Assembly (NCBI GenBank): GCA_017621205.1 | Contig: JAGATQ010000032.1 | Coordinates: 1-64,000 of the forward strand | Source: Lachnospira sp. | Lineage (GTDB): Bacteria; Bacillota; Clostridia; Lachnospirales; Lachnospiraceae | Length of the DNA stretch: 64,000 nt | Reading direction: 5' to 3' | Part shown: positions 44,454 through 53,400 of the stretch, piece after piece | Layout: the number at the start of each line of letters is the position of its first letter | Position numbering within the stretch: the first letter of the stretch is position 1 | Notes under the pieces: model-generated | What the model saw: the letters and a program-made list of their open reading frames with translations, nothing else | Databases searched by the model: none | Told to the model about the DNA's origin: nothing | Position numbers and translations under genes: made by a program

Positions 44454-44765
44454 ATGGCAGAATTAATAATAACGAAGGACAATTTTGATAAGGAGGTATT
44501 GCAGGCAGACAAGCCAGTACTGTTAGACTTCTGGGCGTCATGGTGTGGTCCTTGTAAGATGCTTGCACCTACGATTGAGGCACTTGCGGAGGAGCTTAAG
44601 GATGTAAAAGTTGGAAAGGTGAATGTGGATGAGCAGGAGGAGCTTGCAATGCAGTTTCAGGTGATGCACATTCCGACTCTGGTTGTATTAAAGGATGGTA
44701 ACGTATTACATCAGGAGGCAGGTGTGAAATCCAAGGAAGAAATTCTTGCAATGCTGGGAAAATAA
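44454..44765 (+). CDS. trxA: Thioredoxin
   Basis: A 103-residue thiol-disulfide reductant with the canonical active site W30-C-G-P-C-K, the cis-Pro in HIPTLVVLKDG, and normal length. Starts at ATG 44454 after TTAGGAGGAA. It is divergent from trpF and is followed by a terminator, so it is likely a single-gene unit. No thioredoxin reductase gene is in the window. Confidence 0.96.
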   Translation: MAELIITKDNFDKEVLQADKPVLLDFWASWCGPCKMLAPTIEALAEELKDVKVGKVNVDEQEELAMQFQVMHIPTLVVLKDGNVLHQEAGVKSKEEILAMLGK

Positions 44766-44796
44766 TATATGGGATTGTTTCTAATCACAAAACAAG

Positions 44797-44848
44797 CTGG
44801 TATGGTTATGTATCTGTAAATTGGCTATATATAACCATTCCAGTTTTT
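44797..44848 (+). terminator. Terminator after trxA
   Basis: CTGGTATGGTTATGTAT (44797-44813) pairs with ATATATAACCATTCCAG (44827-44843), one mismatch, followed by TTTTT. Confidence 0.82.
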
Positions 44849-44869
44849 GCTATTCTATTTCACGAAATG

Positions 44870-44900
44870 ACAGATATCCTTTGGTGATTATGATATCTGT
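44870..44900. repeat. Perfect 9-bp inverted repeat before the ECF gene
   Basis: ACAGATATC (44870-44878) and GATATCTGT (44892-44900) form a perfect hairpin or operator ending 13 bases before the AGGAGGT ribosome site of the ECF S-component gene. No T-run follows, so it is a candidate repressor site or translational control element. Confidence 0.45.
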
Positions 44901-44927
44901 TCCAATGGGACATAGGAGGTAATGAAT

Positions 44928-45479
44928 ATGAAGCAAGAGACGAAGAATGCAGAAGGAAGGCTTACAACAAGAGATATTACGCTTGTTGGTGTGATGGCAG
45001 CACTGGTATTTGCGGGAACCTATTTTTTTAAGATTCCTTCTCCCCTTACAATGGGTTACACCCATCTTGGTGATTGCATGATATTTCTGACGGTGTATTT
45101 GTTTGGATGGAAAAAGGGAGCGTTGGCAGGAGCAATCGGTGCAACCTTGTCGGATGTACTTGGTGGGTTTGTTGTCTGGATTGTGCCAACCTTTTTTATT
45201 AAGTTTATTATGGCTATGGTTGCGGGTATCTTATATGAAAAACTGGTTTCCAAGGGAAAATATTTCTTCTTGTTTACCTTTACATTGGGGGGCATATTGC
45301 AGATTTTACTTTATACACTCGTGAAGGTGGCATATTTTGGTCTGCCGACAGCATTAGGCGGCATCCCGGGGCTTGCGGTGCAGACAGGATGTGGCATTGT
45401 AATTTCTTCAGTTATGATTATCTATATGGAGAAGCTTCACGTTGCAGGCAGAATCAAACAGATGGGAGGTGCAAGGTAA
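44928..45479 (+). CDS. ECF transporter S component
   Basis: A 183-residue substrate-binding membrane subunit of an energy-coupling-factor transporter, with about six hydrophobic segments (RDITLVGVMAALVFAGTYFF first). The pattern GAIGATLSDVLGGFVVW is typical of S-components for small organic nutrients, but the substrate cannot be fixed; the shared EcfAA'T module is elsewhere. AGGAGGT is 7 bases before ATG 44928. The last base of its stop is the first of the next gene, so the pair is coupled, and the neighbour may act on the imported compound. Confidence 0.83.
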   Translation: MKQETKNAEGRLTTRDITLVGVMAALVFAGTYFFKIPSPLTMGYTHLGDCMIFLTVYLFGWKKGALAGAIGATLSDVLGGFVVWIVPTFFIKFIMAMVAGILYEKLVSKGKYFFLFTFTLGGILQILLYTLVKVAYFGLPTALGGIPGLAVQTGCGIVISSVMIIYMEKLHVAGRIKQMGGAR

Positions 45480-46207
45480 TGAAGAAGATGGATGCACATG
45501 CCCATATCGGTGATTTTGGTGGTTGGGCAGGTTTTTCTCTGACGGCGGAAGAACTAATAAAGCAGATGGATGAATATGATATCGAAAAAACGATTCTCTG
45601 TGCTTCTAATAGTGAGCATAATGAGGAGGTAAGAGAGGCGTATGAAATGGCACCAGACCGTTTCCTGCCACTTGTATATGTCAATCCCAAAAGAGCGGAA
45701 GTCACCTTAAAGCAGCTTTATCATTATATTAAAGATTGTGGTTTTAAGGGGATAAAAATGCAGCCCTTAAGCGATGCTTTCGTGGCAGACGATGAGATTG
45801 TAGACCCGGTTATGGAGGTAGCGCAGGAGCTTCAGGTTCCGGTTTTTATTCACTGTGGACATCCCCCTTACTCCCTGCCATGGAGTATCGCTTTGTTGGC
45901 AGAACGGCACCCCAATGTAAAGACGGTGATGATACATATGGGACATGGGCATGGTGTGTACATTGATGCAAGCTTAAAAATGGCACGCAGATTGGATAAT
46001 CTCTATCTGGAAATGTCTGGTATGCCGATGGGCTGCAAGATAAAAGAGGCTTATGAAACGGTGGGAAAAGACCGGATTATGTTTGGAACAGATGCTCCCT
46101 TTCATCATCCGACAGTAGAGATGCAGAAGGTTCTGACTTCCGGCTTGGAAGGAGAAGCCCTTGAGGATGTTTTTTATAATAATGCGGCTAAGTTAATGGG
46201 AGTTTAA
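45479..46207 (+). CDS. Amidohydrolase family protein
   Basis: A 242-residue metal-dependent TIM-barrel hydrolase of the amidohydrolase-2 type. The HAHIGDF motif after residue 5 supplies two metal His, FIHCGHPPYS and MIHMGHGHG supply further His, and FGTDAPFHHP supplies the last Asp. Decarboxylation or hydrolysis of a small ring or acid is typical; substrate unknown. It starts at ATG 45479 inside the stop of the ECF gene. Coupled expression hints at a catabolic or salvage role for the imported compound. Confidence 0.82.
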   Translation: MKKMDAHAHIGDFGGWAGFSLTAEELIKQMDEYDIEKTILCASNSEHNEEVREAYEMAPDRFLPLVYVNPKRAEVTLKQLYHYIKDCGFKGIKMQPLSDAFVADDEIVDPVMEVAQELQVPVFIHCGHPPYSLPWSIALLAERHPNVKTVMIHMGHGHGVYIDASLKMARRLDNLYLEMSGMPMGCKIKEAYETVGKDRIMFGTDAPFHHPTVEMQKVLTSGLEGEALEDVFYNNAAKLMGV

Positions 46208-46350
46208 GAGCGGGTTCTCTTAGTGTGTTTTATATCCAAACCCAATCAAGCAGTTACCATAATTTTTGTATGTCTGGTAATTGGGAAAGCAGCGTATGAA
46301 TACCTGCATAAAATCATATAGTGATAATAAGTAAAGCTTGGAATTAATTT

Positions 46351-48108
46351 ATGCAATCACAAAAATTGGATGCGGAATTAAATCTTGCCCTTAGTTTGTC
46401 TTTTAAAGAGCGGGAGAGAAGTGGTGCATTGCTGGTGGGATTTGAACCAATCAGCCGTAGCTGGGACTTGATTGTTCGTTATATTGGAGATATTTCCTTT
46501 CTGGAACAGCAATATGGTGCGGTGATTACCTACCTGCTTGGCGGCTATGCCATTATCAATATTGCAGAATACTATATTGACCAGCTCGTAATACATGATG
46601 AAGTTATATATGTAGAGAAGCCCAACAATATTTATGTCAATGTAAGGACAGGGATTCAGGTTTCCTGTATTAACCGGGTGCAGGTAGGAGCGGCGGCTCT
46701 GACGGGGAGCGGAGTGATTGTTGCAATTATTGATAGTGGCATTGATTATGCTCATCCGGATTTTAGAAATGAAGATGGCAGCAGCAGAATACTGGCTCTT
46801 TGGGACCAGACTGCAAGGGAGGGAGAGCCCCCGGATGGTTATCGGATTGGTACATTATATTCTGAGGAGCAAATCAATGAGGCGTTAGGTAAAATTCGTG
46901 TAAATGAGCGGCTTGCAATTGTTCCAGAAGTAGATTTGAGCGGTCATGGTACCTTTGTAGCAGGAGTGGCAGCAGGGAACGGAAGAGCCAGTGCAGGTGA
47001 GAACAGAGGAGTTGCTTACGGGGCGGATTTGCTTGTGGTGAAGCTTGGCAATCCAGCGGTAGGAGGCTTTCCAAGAACTGTGGAGCTGATGCAGGCAGTG
47101 GATTATGTGGTACGGTTTGCCAATGAGAGAAGGCAGCCCCTTTCCATTAATCTAAGCTTTGGTAATAACTATGGTTCCCATGATGGAACATCATTATTAG
47201 AAACGTATCTGAATCAGGCGGTGGATGCTTCGGTTGGCAGCATTGCTATTGGTACGGGCAATGAAGGTGATTCCGATAAGCACACCTTTGGAACACTAAA
47301 ACAAAACATTGCTGTAACTGAGCCGTTTGGTATCGGAGCAAATGAGGCAGGAGTGAGCTTGCAGTTATGGAAAGCCTATGTAGATGACTTTTTCATTTAT
47401 CTTATTGCACCGGATAACAGCCAGATTGGTCCACTTCCCCAGACGATAGGGGTGCAGCGTTATCAGCTTATGGGAACCGAGATTGATGTGTATTATGATA
47501 TGCCAAAGCCCTATCAACAACCACAAATTATTTTTTTTGATTTTGTTCCCCAGGGGCAGTTTCTTGCCTTTGGAGAGTGGCGAATCCGGTTAGAGCCGAG
47601 AAAAATTGTAGTGGGAAGATACGATATGTGGCTGCCGGTAAGTGGGGCAGTTAGTCCGGATACCCGTTTTTTGCTTCCTAATTCGGAGGGAAGTTTTACA
47701 ATTCCGTCCCCTGCTGTTAAGGGGATTGCGGTGGGAGCATACAATAGCCGGACGGATGCAGTTGCATCCTTTTCTGGCAGGGGAGAATACCGGCTTTCAC
47801 AGGATAAACCGGATTTAGTGGCACCAGGAGTAGATATCTTGTCCTGTTCCCCCGGTGGGGGATATACGGTGAAAAGTGGTACTTCTATGGCAACCCCTTT
47901 TGTAACGGGGGCGGCCGCTTTACTAATGGAGTGGGGAATTGTAAGGGAAAATGATACTTATCTGTATGGTGAAAAACTAAAAAGCTTTCTCTTAAAGGGT
48001 GCAAGGGTATTGCCGGGATACGATAGCGTACCCAATATACAGATTGGATTTGGGGCATTATGTCTTGCCTCCTCTTTTCCCGAGGGGAGTAATCTTTTTA
48101 CCGGATAA
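46351..48108 (+). CDS. S8 family subtilisin-like peptidase
   Basis: A 585-residue subtilase. Catalytic triad: D128 in AIIDSGIDYAHPDF, H199 in DLSGHGTFVAG and S512 in SGTSMATPFV, all in normal context. There is no signal peptide and a 100-residue N-terminal extension, resembling the Csp-type subtilases that act in spore germination of Clostridia, but that role is inference. The ribosome site before ATG 46351 is weak. Peptidoglycan-active genes follow in the same direction. Confidence 0.88.
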   Translation: MQSQKLDAELNLALSLSFKERERSGALLVGFEPISRSWDLIVRYIGDISFLEQQYGAVITYLLGGYAIINIAEYYIDQLVIHDEVIYVEKPNNIYVNVRTGIQVSCINRVQVGAAALTGSGVIVAIIDSGIDYAHPDFRNEDGSSRILALWDQTAREGEPPDGYRIGTLYSEEQINEALGKIRVNERLAIVPEVDLSGHGTFVAGVAAGNGRASAGENRGVAYGADLLVVKLGNPAVGGFPRTVELMQAVDYVVRFANERRQPLSINLSFGNNYGSHDGTSLLETYLNQAVDASVGSIAIGTGNEGDSDKHTFGTLKQNIAVTEPFGIGANEAGVSLQLWKAYVDDFFIYLIAPDNSQIGPLPQTIGVQRYQLMGTEIDVYYDMPKPYQQPQIIFFDFVPQGQFLAFGEWRIRLEPRKIVVGRYDMWLPVSGAVSPDTRFLLPNSEGSFTIPSPAVKGIAVGAYNSRTDAVASFSGRGEYRLSQDKPDLVAPGVDILSCSPGGGYTVKSGTSMATPFVTGAAALLMEWGIVRENDTYLYGEKLKSFLLKGARVLPGYDSVPNIQIGFGALCLASSFPEGSNLFTG

Positions 48109-48165
48109 ATGAGGGAAGGCTGTTTAGTATATAACATCATTATATGAGTAGGAAGGAGAAAATGA

Positions 48166-49014
48166 TTGAAGAAACTAAGAAAAGCGGCATTAGTGGTATG
48201 TTCTAATCCGCAAAGGAAAGAAGATATTAAAAAAATTGAGGAAATAAAGAAGCTGCTAGAGAGCCTTGGGATTACGGTGCTTCCCCCGCAATACCTTTTT
48301 GCAGGGAGCGATACTGTCAGGAGTGCATCTGCTAGAGAGCGGGCAGGATATGTGAATGCCGCCTTTGCAGATGATGCGGTAACCGATATTTTTGATATTT
48401 CCGGTGGAGATATTGCTAACGAGATACTGCCCTTTCTGAATTATGAGGTGATTGCCCATAGTAAGGCAGTTTTTTGGGGATTTAGCGACTTGACAGTGGT
48501 GTTAAATGCCATTTACAATAAGACAGGAAAGCAGAGTATGCTCTATCAGATTAAGCTTGCTTTTCAGGAGCCGTCGGGAAAACACCTTAGGGAGGTAGCC
48601 TCCTATCTTACACAAGAGGAGCAGGAGCTTGTTACCTTTCCTTATGAAATGCTGCAGGGAGATGCCATGGAAGGTGTCGTTGTCGGGGGGAATATCCGAT
48701 GCTTTTTAAAGCTTGCGGGGACAGAGTATTTTCCAGACTTAACGGGGAAGATTCTTCTTTTGGAGGCGTATGGTGGAGGTGCAGGCCAGATGATTACATA
48801 CCTAAGCCAGTTAAAGCAGCTAGGAGCCTTTGACAGGATAAATGGAATTTTACTTGGAACCTATACGAAGATGGAGCGAGCAGGAGAAAAGCCGGATATG
48901 ATTACCTTGGTAAAGGAGATTGCAGGAGAGAACATAGCCCTTGCCAAGACGGGTTATATCGGGCATGGAGTGGATTCCAAAGGAATCGTGATTGGTAAGA
49001 AAATTGTTTTATAA
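48166..49014 (+). CDS. S66 family LD-carboxypeptidase-like protein
   Basis: A 282-residue serine peptidase of the S66/MccF fold. Family LD-carboxypeptidases remove the terminal D-Ala of tetrapeptide stems, while MccF-like members cleave microcin C. S107 in GFSDLTV, Glu in LLLEAYGGGAG and His in GYIGHGVDSKG fit the Ser-Glu-His set. The start is TTG 48166: the ATG at 48162 is in another frame and stops early, and AAGGAGAA is spaced correctly for TTG. The next gene is a cell-wall amidase 19 bases later. Confidence 0.85.
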   Translation: MKKLRKAALVVCSNPQRKEDIKKIEEIKKLLESLGITVLPPQYLFAGSDTVRSASARERAGYVNAAFADDAVTDIFDISGGDIANEILPFLNYEVIAHSKAVFWGFSDLTVVLNAIYNKTGKQSMLYQIKLAFQEPSGKHLREVASYLTQEEQELVTFPYEMLQGDAMEGVVVGGNIRCFLKLAGTEYFPDLTGKILLLEAYGGGAGQMITYLSQLKQLGAFDRINGILLGTYTKMERAGEKPDMITLVKEIAGENIALAKTGYIGHGVDSKGIVIGKKIVL

Positions 49015-49033
49015 TACTTAGGAGGTGTCTTGA

Positions 49034-50083
49034 TTGGGCAAGGAAACATTTCGATTAAAGAAGGCAGGATGGCTTGTATTATGTCTGGCAGGTTTGTGCC
49101 TCTTTTCTGTTTTGCTGTTACAGGCGGGAAAGATAAGGGCAGAGGCAGAAACCATGACTACAGAGGTAGCCACAACGGAGTCAAAGGAGCAGACACTTGA
49201 TGCCTCCACAACACAGCAGGCAATTTCTCCCTCCATTACTTTTTCAAAAAAGAAAAAGAGCTTAAAGGCAGGAAAGAGCTTCCGGTTTCAGGTGAAAACG
49301 GTGGGTATTACGGATAAGGTAACCTTTAAGGTATCGGATACCAAGCTTGCCAAAATCAATTCCTCAGGGAAGCTGACAGCTCTTCGGACTGGTAAAGTAA
49401 AGGTAATTGCCATTGCGGGAGAGTACAGTGCATCTGTTTCGGTTACGATAAAACCGAAAAAAATCGTAGCCCTGGACCCGGGGCATTCTGCTAAGATGAC
49501 GGGAGGAACGGAGCCGATTGGTCCGGGTTCTTCAGTGAAAAAGGCAAAGGATGCCACAGGGACAAGAGGGGTGTCGAGTGGTCAGATGGAGTATGAGCTT
49601 ACGATGAAGCTTGCCAGAAAAATGAAACCGCTTCTGGAGGATAAAGGATATCAGGTTGTGTTGACAAGAAGTAATAATAAAAAGGCGATTAGCTGTGTGG
49701 AGCGTGCCAAGGTGGCGAATAAAGCAGGAGCCGATATATTTATAAGGATTCATGCAGACGGAATTAATAACGCTTCCGTATCCGGTGCTTCCGCTCTTTA
49801 CCCCTCAAGTAGAAATCCCTATGTTGGTAAGCTGAGCAGTAAGAGTAAAAAATTATCCTCCTGTGTACTGAATGCAATGTGTAAGAAAACGGGGGCTAAG
49901 AACCGGGGCTTGGTTGCAAGGGATGATTTGAGTGGCTCCAACTGGGCAAAGATGCCGGTAACCTTGATAGAGGTAGGCTTTATGACCAATCCGGAGGAAG
50001 ATAAAAAGCTTGCCCAGAATTCTTATCAGGACAAGCTTGCTAAGGGTATGGTACAGGGAATAGAAGCGTATTTTGGTTACTGA
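49034..50083 (+). CDS. Secreted N-acetylmuramoyl-L-alanine amidase with BIG2 domain
   Basis: A 349-residue exported zinc amidase that cuts the bond between muramic acid and the peptide stem. A signal sequence (about 10-35), a Ser/Thr-rich stretch, a BIG2-like domain (about 65-140, KKSLKAGKSFRFQVK) and an Amidase_3 domain (about 142-349) are present. Zinc ligands H151, E186 and H240 and catalytic E313 (LIEVGFMTN) are in place. TTG 49034, 7 bases after GGAGGT, is the start. It follows the S66 gene and overlaps the converging ROK gene by 7 bases. Confidence 0.9.
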   Translation: MGKETFRLKKAGWLVLCLAGLCLFSVLLLQAGKIRAEAETMTTEVATTESKEQTLDASTTQQAISPSITFSKKKKSLKAGKSFRFQVKTVGITDKVTFKVSDTKLAKINSSGKLTALRTGKVKVIAIAGEYSASVSVTIKPKKIVALDPGHSAKMTGGTEPIGPGSSVKKAKDATGTRGVSSGQMEYELTMKLARKMKPLLEDKGYQVVLTRSNNKKAISCVERAKVANKAGADIFIRIHADGINNASVSGASALYPSSRNPYVGKLSSKSKKLSSCVLNAMCKKTGAKNRGLVARDDLSGSNWAKMPVTLIEVGFMTNPEEDKKLAQNSYQDKLAKGMVQGIEAYFGY

Positions 50084-50973
50084 TTGCTAAAGACAAGACA
50101 AGCGGCACCAAGCAGCCCGGAGTCTTCGCTGAGTGTGGTTTTCCGCAGCTTGATATGTGGTCTCAACACTTCAAATACGCGTTCCTTAACTAATTCTTCC
50201 AGTTCTTCCACAAAACCTTCTATCTTCAAGGAAACGGAACCACCGAGTATTACGATATCTGGGTCGGCATAGCCATAGATGCCGGCGATATAGTTGGCAA
50301 GATAGGATTTTGCCTCGGTCATTATATGTAGGGCTGTCTCATTGCCTGCCTTGGCAAGGTCATTGACCTCTCCGGCATGGGTGACGGATAGTCCGGCATC
50401 TAGTGCCCGTTTCGTAATGGCAGTACCGCTTGCAACCGCTTCGATAGCCCCGGCAAAAAGTTCTCCCTGTTTTGGTCCCTGCTCCCACACAATGGTGTTA
50501 GCAACTTCGTTACCAAAGCCATGTGCCCCTAAATGAATCTTCTTATCAATGATGAATCCAGCACCAATTCCAGTAGAAATCGTTAAAAATTGTACAAAGC
50601 GGTAGTCCTTCCCTTCGCCAATGACTGCCTCTGCTAATGCCGCAAGGTTGGCATCGTTGTTTAAATAGGAGGGAAGCTTTGTAAGCTCACTGAGCTGCCT
50701 GGTTAATTTATAACCATGCCAGCCTTCCGTCAGGTTTGGCGGGGTGAGTATCGTGCCCTTTGGGATATCTAGCGGACCTGGACAGGACATGCCAATACCC
50801 ATAATTGGTTCCTTGTAGCCGTTGATAATATTGGCAAGCTCATTTACGGTTTCCTCTGGATTCGTTGCGTTCGTTGAAAATTGTTTCCGCTCAAGGATAT
50901 GGTAGGTGTCATCGATTAGGGCAACTCTGGTGTTGGTGCCGCCGATGTCGACGGCAATTGCGTAGTTTGGCAT
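50077..50973 (-). CDS. ROK family sugar kinase
   Basis: A 298-residue sugar kinase, perhaps a glucokinase. DIGGTNTRVALID is the phosphate loop, NDANLAALAEAVIGEG carries the catalytic Asp and STGIGAGFII the adenosine motif. The GHxxxxxxxCxCGxxGCxE zinc motif of most ROK kinases is missing; the region reads GAHGFGNEVANTIVWEQGP. This could change the sugar site. The start at 50973 follows AAGGAG on the minus strand; the longer frame from 51009 is rejected. It faces the amidase gene with a 7-base overlap. Confidence 0.85.
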   Translation of the reverse strand: MPNYAIAVDIGGTNTRVALIDDTYHILERKQFSTNATNPEETVNELANIINGYKEPIMGIGMSCPGPLDIPKGTILTPPNLTEGWHGYKLTRQLSELTKLPSYLNNDANLAALAEAVIGEGKDYRFVQFLTISTGIGAGFIIDKKIHLGAHGFGNEVANTIVWEQGPKQGELFAGAIEAVASGTAITKRALDAGLSVTHAGEVNDLAKAGNETALHIMTEAKSYLANYIAGIYGYADPDIVILGGSVSLKIEGFVEELEELVKERVFEVLRPHIKLRKTTLSEDSGLLGAACLVFSNQ

Positions 50974-51112
50974 AAAATGCTCCTTTCTGAGTCTATCTGT
51001 ATACATCATTCAATAAATAGTATTCATATTTTATTATTAAAAGCTAAAACTTGCAAGGTTTTTGGAAAGAAAGGTGCATTAGCATGACATAGTCCACAGA
51101 AATATGTACTTC

Positions 51113-51141
51113 TTGTCTGTGGTGGAAGAGTATGATATGAT
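51113..51141 (+). promoter_or_regulatory. Promoter before the FMN reductase gene
   Basis: TTGTCT (51113-51118), 17-base spacer, TATGAT (51136-51141). The inverted repeat CCACAGA/TCTGTGG (51094-51122) overlaps the -35. Confidence 0.5.
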
Positions 51142-51203
51142 GAAACCAGAAGAGTGATTTAAACTTTGCAGACAAGAATTATATTAATTGAAGGAGGATT
51201 ATT

Positions 51204-51743
51204 ATGAAGGTATTATTAGTTAATTGTAGCCCGGTAAGAGATGGTGCGACTGCGGAAATAATAAAAATTGTACACTCTTATTTAAGTGAAGAACATGATA
51301 TTAGAAGTATTTGTATTGATGATTATGATATAAATTTTTGTAAAGGGTGTAGAAGTTGCCATAAAACAGCGAAATGTTTTCAGGAAGATGATGTACTAAA
51401 GGTAATTGAACAATATGAATGGGCAGATATTATTATTTCTGTTTCCCCATCCTATTGGGCAGATATTCCTGGACAATTCAAAGCATTTATTGACCGATGC
51501 ACGCCATGGTGTAACACCCATGAGCCGCATGCTACAATTAGCGGTGGCAAAAGGGGATATTCCATTGCACTGCGTACAGGTCCAAATATGAAAGAGTGTA
51601 ACAGGATAATTGAAAGTATAGAGCATTTTTATGGTCATTTGGAAATAGTGCCAAGCGGAAGCTTAGGACTTTGCTCCATTGAATATAAGGAGGCACTGAA
51701 GGATAGAAAGGATGAAATAAGAGAATTTTGTTCTAAAATATAA
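51204..51743 (+). CDS. NADPH-dependent FMN reductase family protein
   Basis: A 179-residue flavodoxin-like oxidoreductase. VLLVNCSPVRDGATAEI is the phosphate-binding beginning and SPSYWADIPGQFKAFIDRC the flavin/dimer segment. The motif KGCRSCHKTAKCFQEDDV has three Cys and is common in the NADPH-FMN reductase/iron-sulfur flavoprotein group, where it may bind a cluster or stay reduced. AAGGAGG precedes ATG 51204. Downstream is an SRPBCC gene in the same direction, 91 bases later. Confidence 0.85.
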   Translation: MKVLLVNCSPVRDGATAEIIKIVHSYLSEEHDIRSICIDDYDINFCKGCRSCHKTAKCFQEDDVLKVIEQYEWADIIISVSPSYWADIPGQFKAFIDRCTPWCNTHEPHATISGGKRGYSIALRTGPNMKECNRIIESIEHFYGHLEIVPSGSLGLCSIEYKEALKDRKDEIREFCSKI

Positions 51744-51834
51744 AATAAGGAAAATGGTTTCGGGTTCTGTTCTTAAACCGATGAAATTGGATATTTGCAA
51801 TTATCTATCAATAATTTATGGGGAGGAATTAAGC

Positions 51835-52227
51835 ATGGCAGTTTCCAATATAAAAGCAACCTTTCAAGGTGATGTTCAAAGAGTGTGGGAAGTTGTAACT
51901 TCTCTTGAAAGCTATTCATGGCGTAGTGATTTGAGTAAAATTGAAATTATAAACGAAAATCAATTCATAGAGTATACAAAAGAGGGATATGCTACCACTT
52001 TCACGATTACAGCAACAGATATACATAAGCGTTGGGAATTTGATATGGAAAATGATAATATGAAAGGTCATTGGATTGGTATTTTCACGGAAAAGGATGG
52101 ACAGACAGAAATTGATTTTACGGAAGATGTCATTGCAAAAAAATTCTTTATGAAACCTTTTGTTAAACTATTTTTGAAAAAGCAGCAAGAGTTATATGTT
52201 TTAGATTTAAAGAAGGCATTATCCTAG
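51835..52227 (+). CDS. SRPBCC family protein
   Basis: A 130-residue START-like protein with a likely hydrophobic ligand pocket. The pattern FQGDVQRVWEVVTSLESYSWRSDL at the N-terminus and WEFDMENDNMKGHWIGIFTEK in the middle is typical of polyketide-cyclase-like SRPBCC proteins. Ligand unknown. ATG 51835 has GGGGAGGA upstream; a longer frame starting at 51754 has no site. It lies in a group of small accessory genes. Confidence 0.75.
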   Translation: MAVSNIKATFQGDVQRVWEVVTSLESYSWRSDLSKIEIINENQFIEYTKEGYATTFTITATDIHKRWEFDMENDNMKGHWIGIFTEKDGQTEIDFTEDVIAKKFFMKPFVKLFLKKQQELYVLDLKKALS

Positions 52228-52305
52228 TATTTTTACGTGCATAATTTTTCTTTAATTACGAAAAGCAAAAATAGGATTTTGGGGAGCATTTTAGGAGGTA
52301 ATATA

Positions 52306-52821
52306 TTGGGAGTGCTAGATAGGAATATGCAAATTAACAAGCACAATATTGTGAATTTTTTATTGGATAAAGCTGGTTTTTCTTCCTTTCGGTTCGACTG
52401 TAATTTTTCATTGATATTTCAATGTAACCCAATAAAAAACAGAAAATTTCCTTTTTCTGTAAGACTTAGTATTGAAGGTGACTGGTGGTTTGGTGATGAA
52501 GATGAATGGAAAAGAATTGTAGAGGAAATGACAGCCGGTCAAGGTTATGCCCAGCCGGATGAACCGGTATTAGCTTTTAAATTAGCAGCATTACGCTGGT
52601 CTGATGGTTCAAACATTCAAAGAGTAAATTTGTCTGAAAATAAATTATTTATTTCATTTGATTCCGGCGAAACCATTTCAATATTGAATTATGCAGATTA
52701 TGATTGTGAATGTGCATGGGAGATTGTGGAGTGTGGGTACAACGATGACAAGCCGGATGATTATTGGTGGGTATCATGCGACACATCTGGAAATATAGAT
52801 TATAATATTCCGCTGGATTAG
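52306..52821 (+). CDS. Hypothetical protein with acidic C-terminus
   Basis: A 171-residue cytosolic protein I do not recognise. It is rich in Asp, Trp and Tyr at the C-terminal third (YNDDKPDDYWWVSCDTSGNIDY). The TTG at 52306 is used because AGGAGGT (52293-52299) lies 6 bases before it; the ATG at 52237 has no site and would add 23 residues. The size, acidity and position in an accessory region would fit an immunity-type protein, but no toxin is nearby. Confidence 0.55.
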   Translation: MGVLDRNMQINKHNIVNFLLDKAGFSSFRFDCNFSLIFQCNPIKNRKFPFSVRLSIEGDWWFGDEDEWKRIVEEMTAGQGYAQPDEPVLAFKLAALRWSDGSNIQRVNLSENKLFISFDSGETISILNYADYDCECAWEIVECGYNDDKPDDYWWVSCDTSGNIDYNIPLD

Positions 52822-52842
52822 AAGTTGAGGAGGAATAAAGTG

Positions 52843-53361
52843 ATGATAGAGACAGAACGATTGATTTTGAGAGAATATACATTGCAGGATTTTGATGCGA
52901 TATATGAGATACTATCAGATGCAGAAACTATGCAACATTATCCTAAGCCCTTTGATGAAGAACGTACTATGAACTGGATTGAATGGAATCTTCAAAACTA
53001 TAAAGAATATGGATTCGGATTGTGGGCTGTTGTTTTGAAAGAGACAGCAGAACTCATAGGTGATTGTGGTCTTACAATACAAAATATTGATGGGGAAGCT
53101 CTTCCAGAAATAGGCTATCACATTCATAAGAAATATTGGAGAAGAGGTTTTGGAAGTGAAGCGGCAATAGCGGTTAGAAACTGGGCATTTGAGAATACGG
53201 AATATGATTGTCTGTATTCTTATATGAAATACACAAATGTCGGCTCGTATTCTACTGCTATTGCAAATGGTATGAAAAAAATAAAAGAATATCCTGATGA
53301 AAAGAATGGTATTTCCTATGCTTATGCCATAAAACGAGAAGAATGGGAAGAATTAAAATGA
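52843..53361 (+). CDS. GNAT acetyltransferase, RimJ/RimL type
   Basis: A 172-residue GNAT enzyme. MIETERLILREYTLQDFDAIYEIL is the usual N-terminus of the RimJ/RimL subgroup, and RRGFGSEAAIAVRNWAF is the acetyl-CoA pyrophosphate loop (motif A). It may modify ribosomal proteins, small amines or antibiotics; substrate unknown. ATG 52843 is preferred; a GTG at 52840 is also possible with the AGGAGG site. Confidence 0.85.
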   Translation: MIETERLILREYTLQDFDAIYEILSDAETMQHYPKPFDEERTMNWIEWNLQNYKEYGFGLWAVVLKETAELIGDCGLTIQNIDGEALPEIGYHIHKKYWRRGFGSEAAIAVRNWAFENTEYDCLYSYMKYTNVGSYSTAIANGMKKIKEYPDEKNGISYAYAIKREEWEELK

Positions 53362-53400
53362 TACCCCCAATTACCAGATAGAAAGGAGGAGAGTGATAGC

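Noticed and set aside
44766..44927. A known riboswitch before the ECF gene
   Set aside because: Only the trxA terminator and a simple palindrome are visible; no recognised aptamer motif was found.
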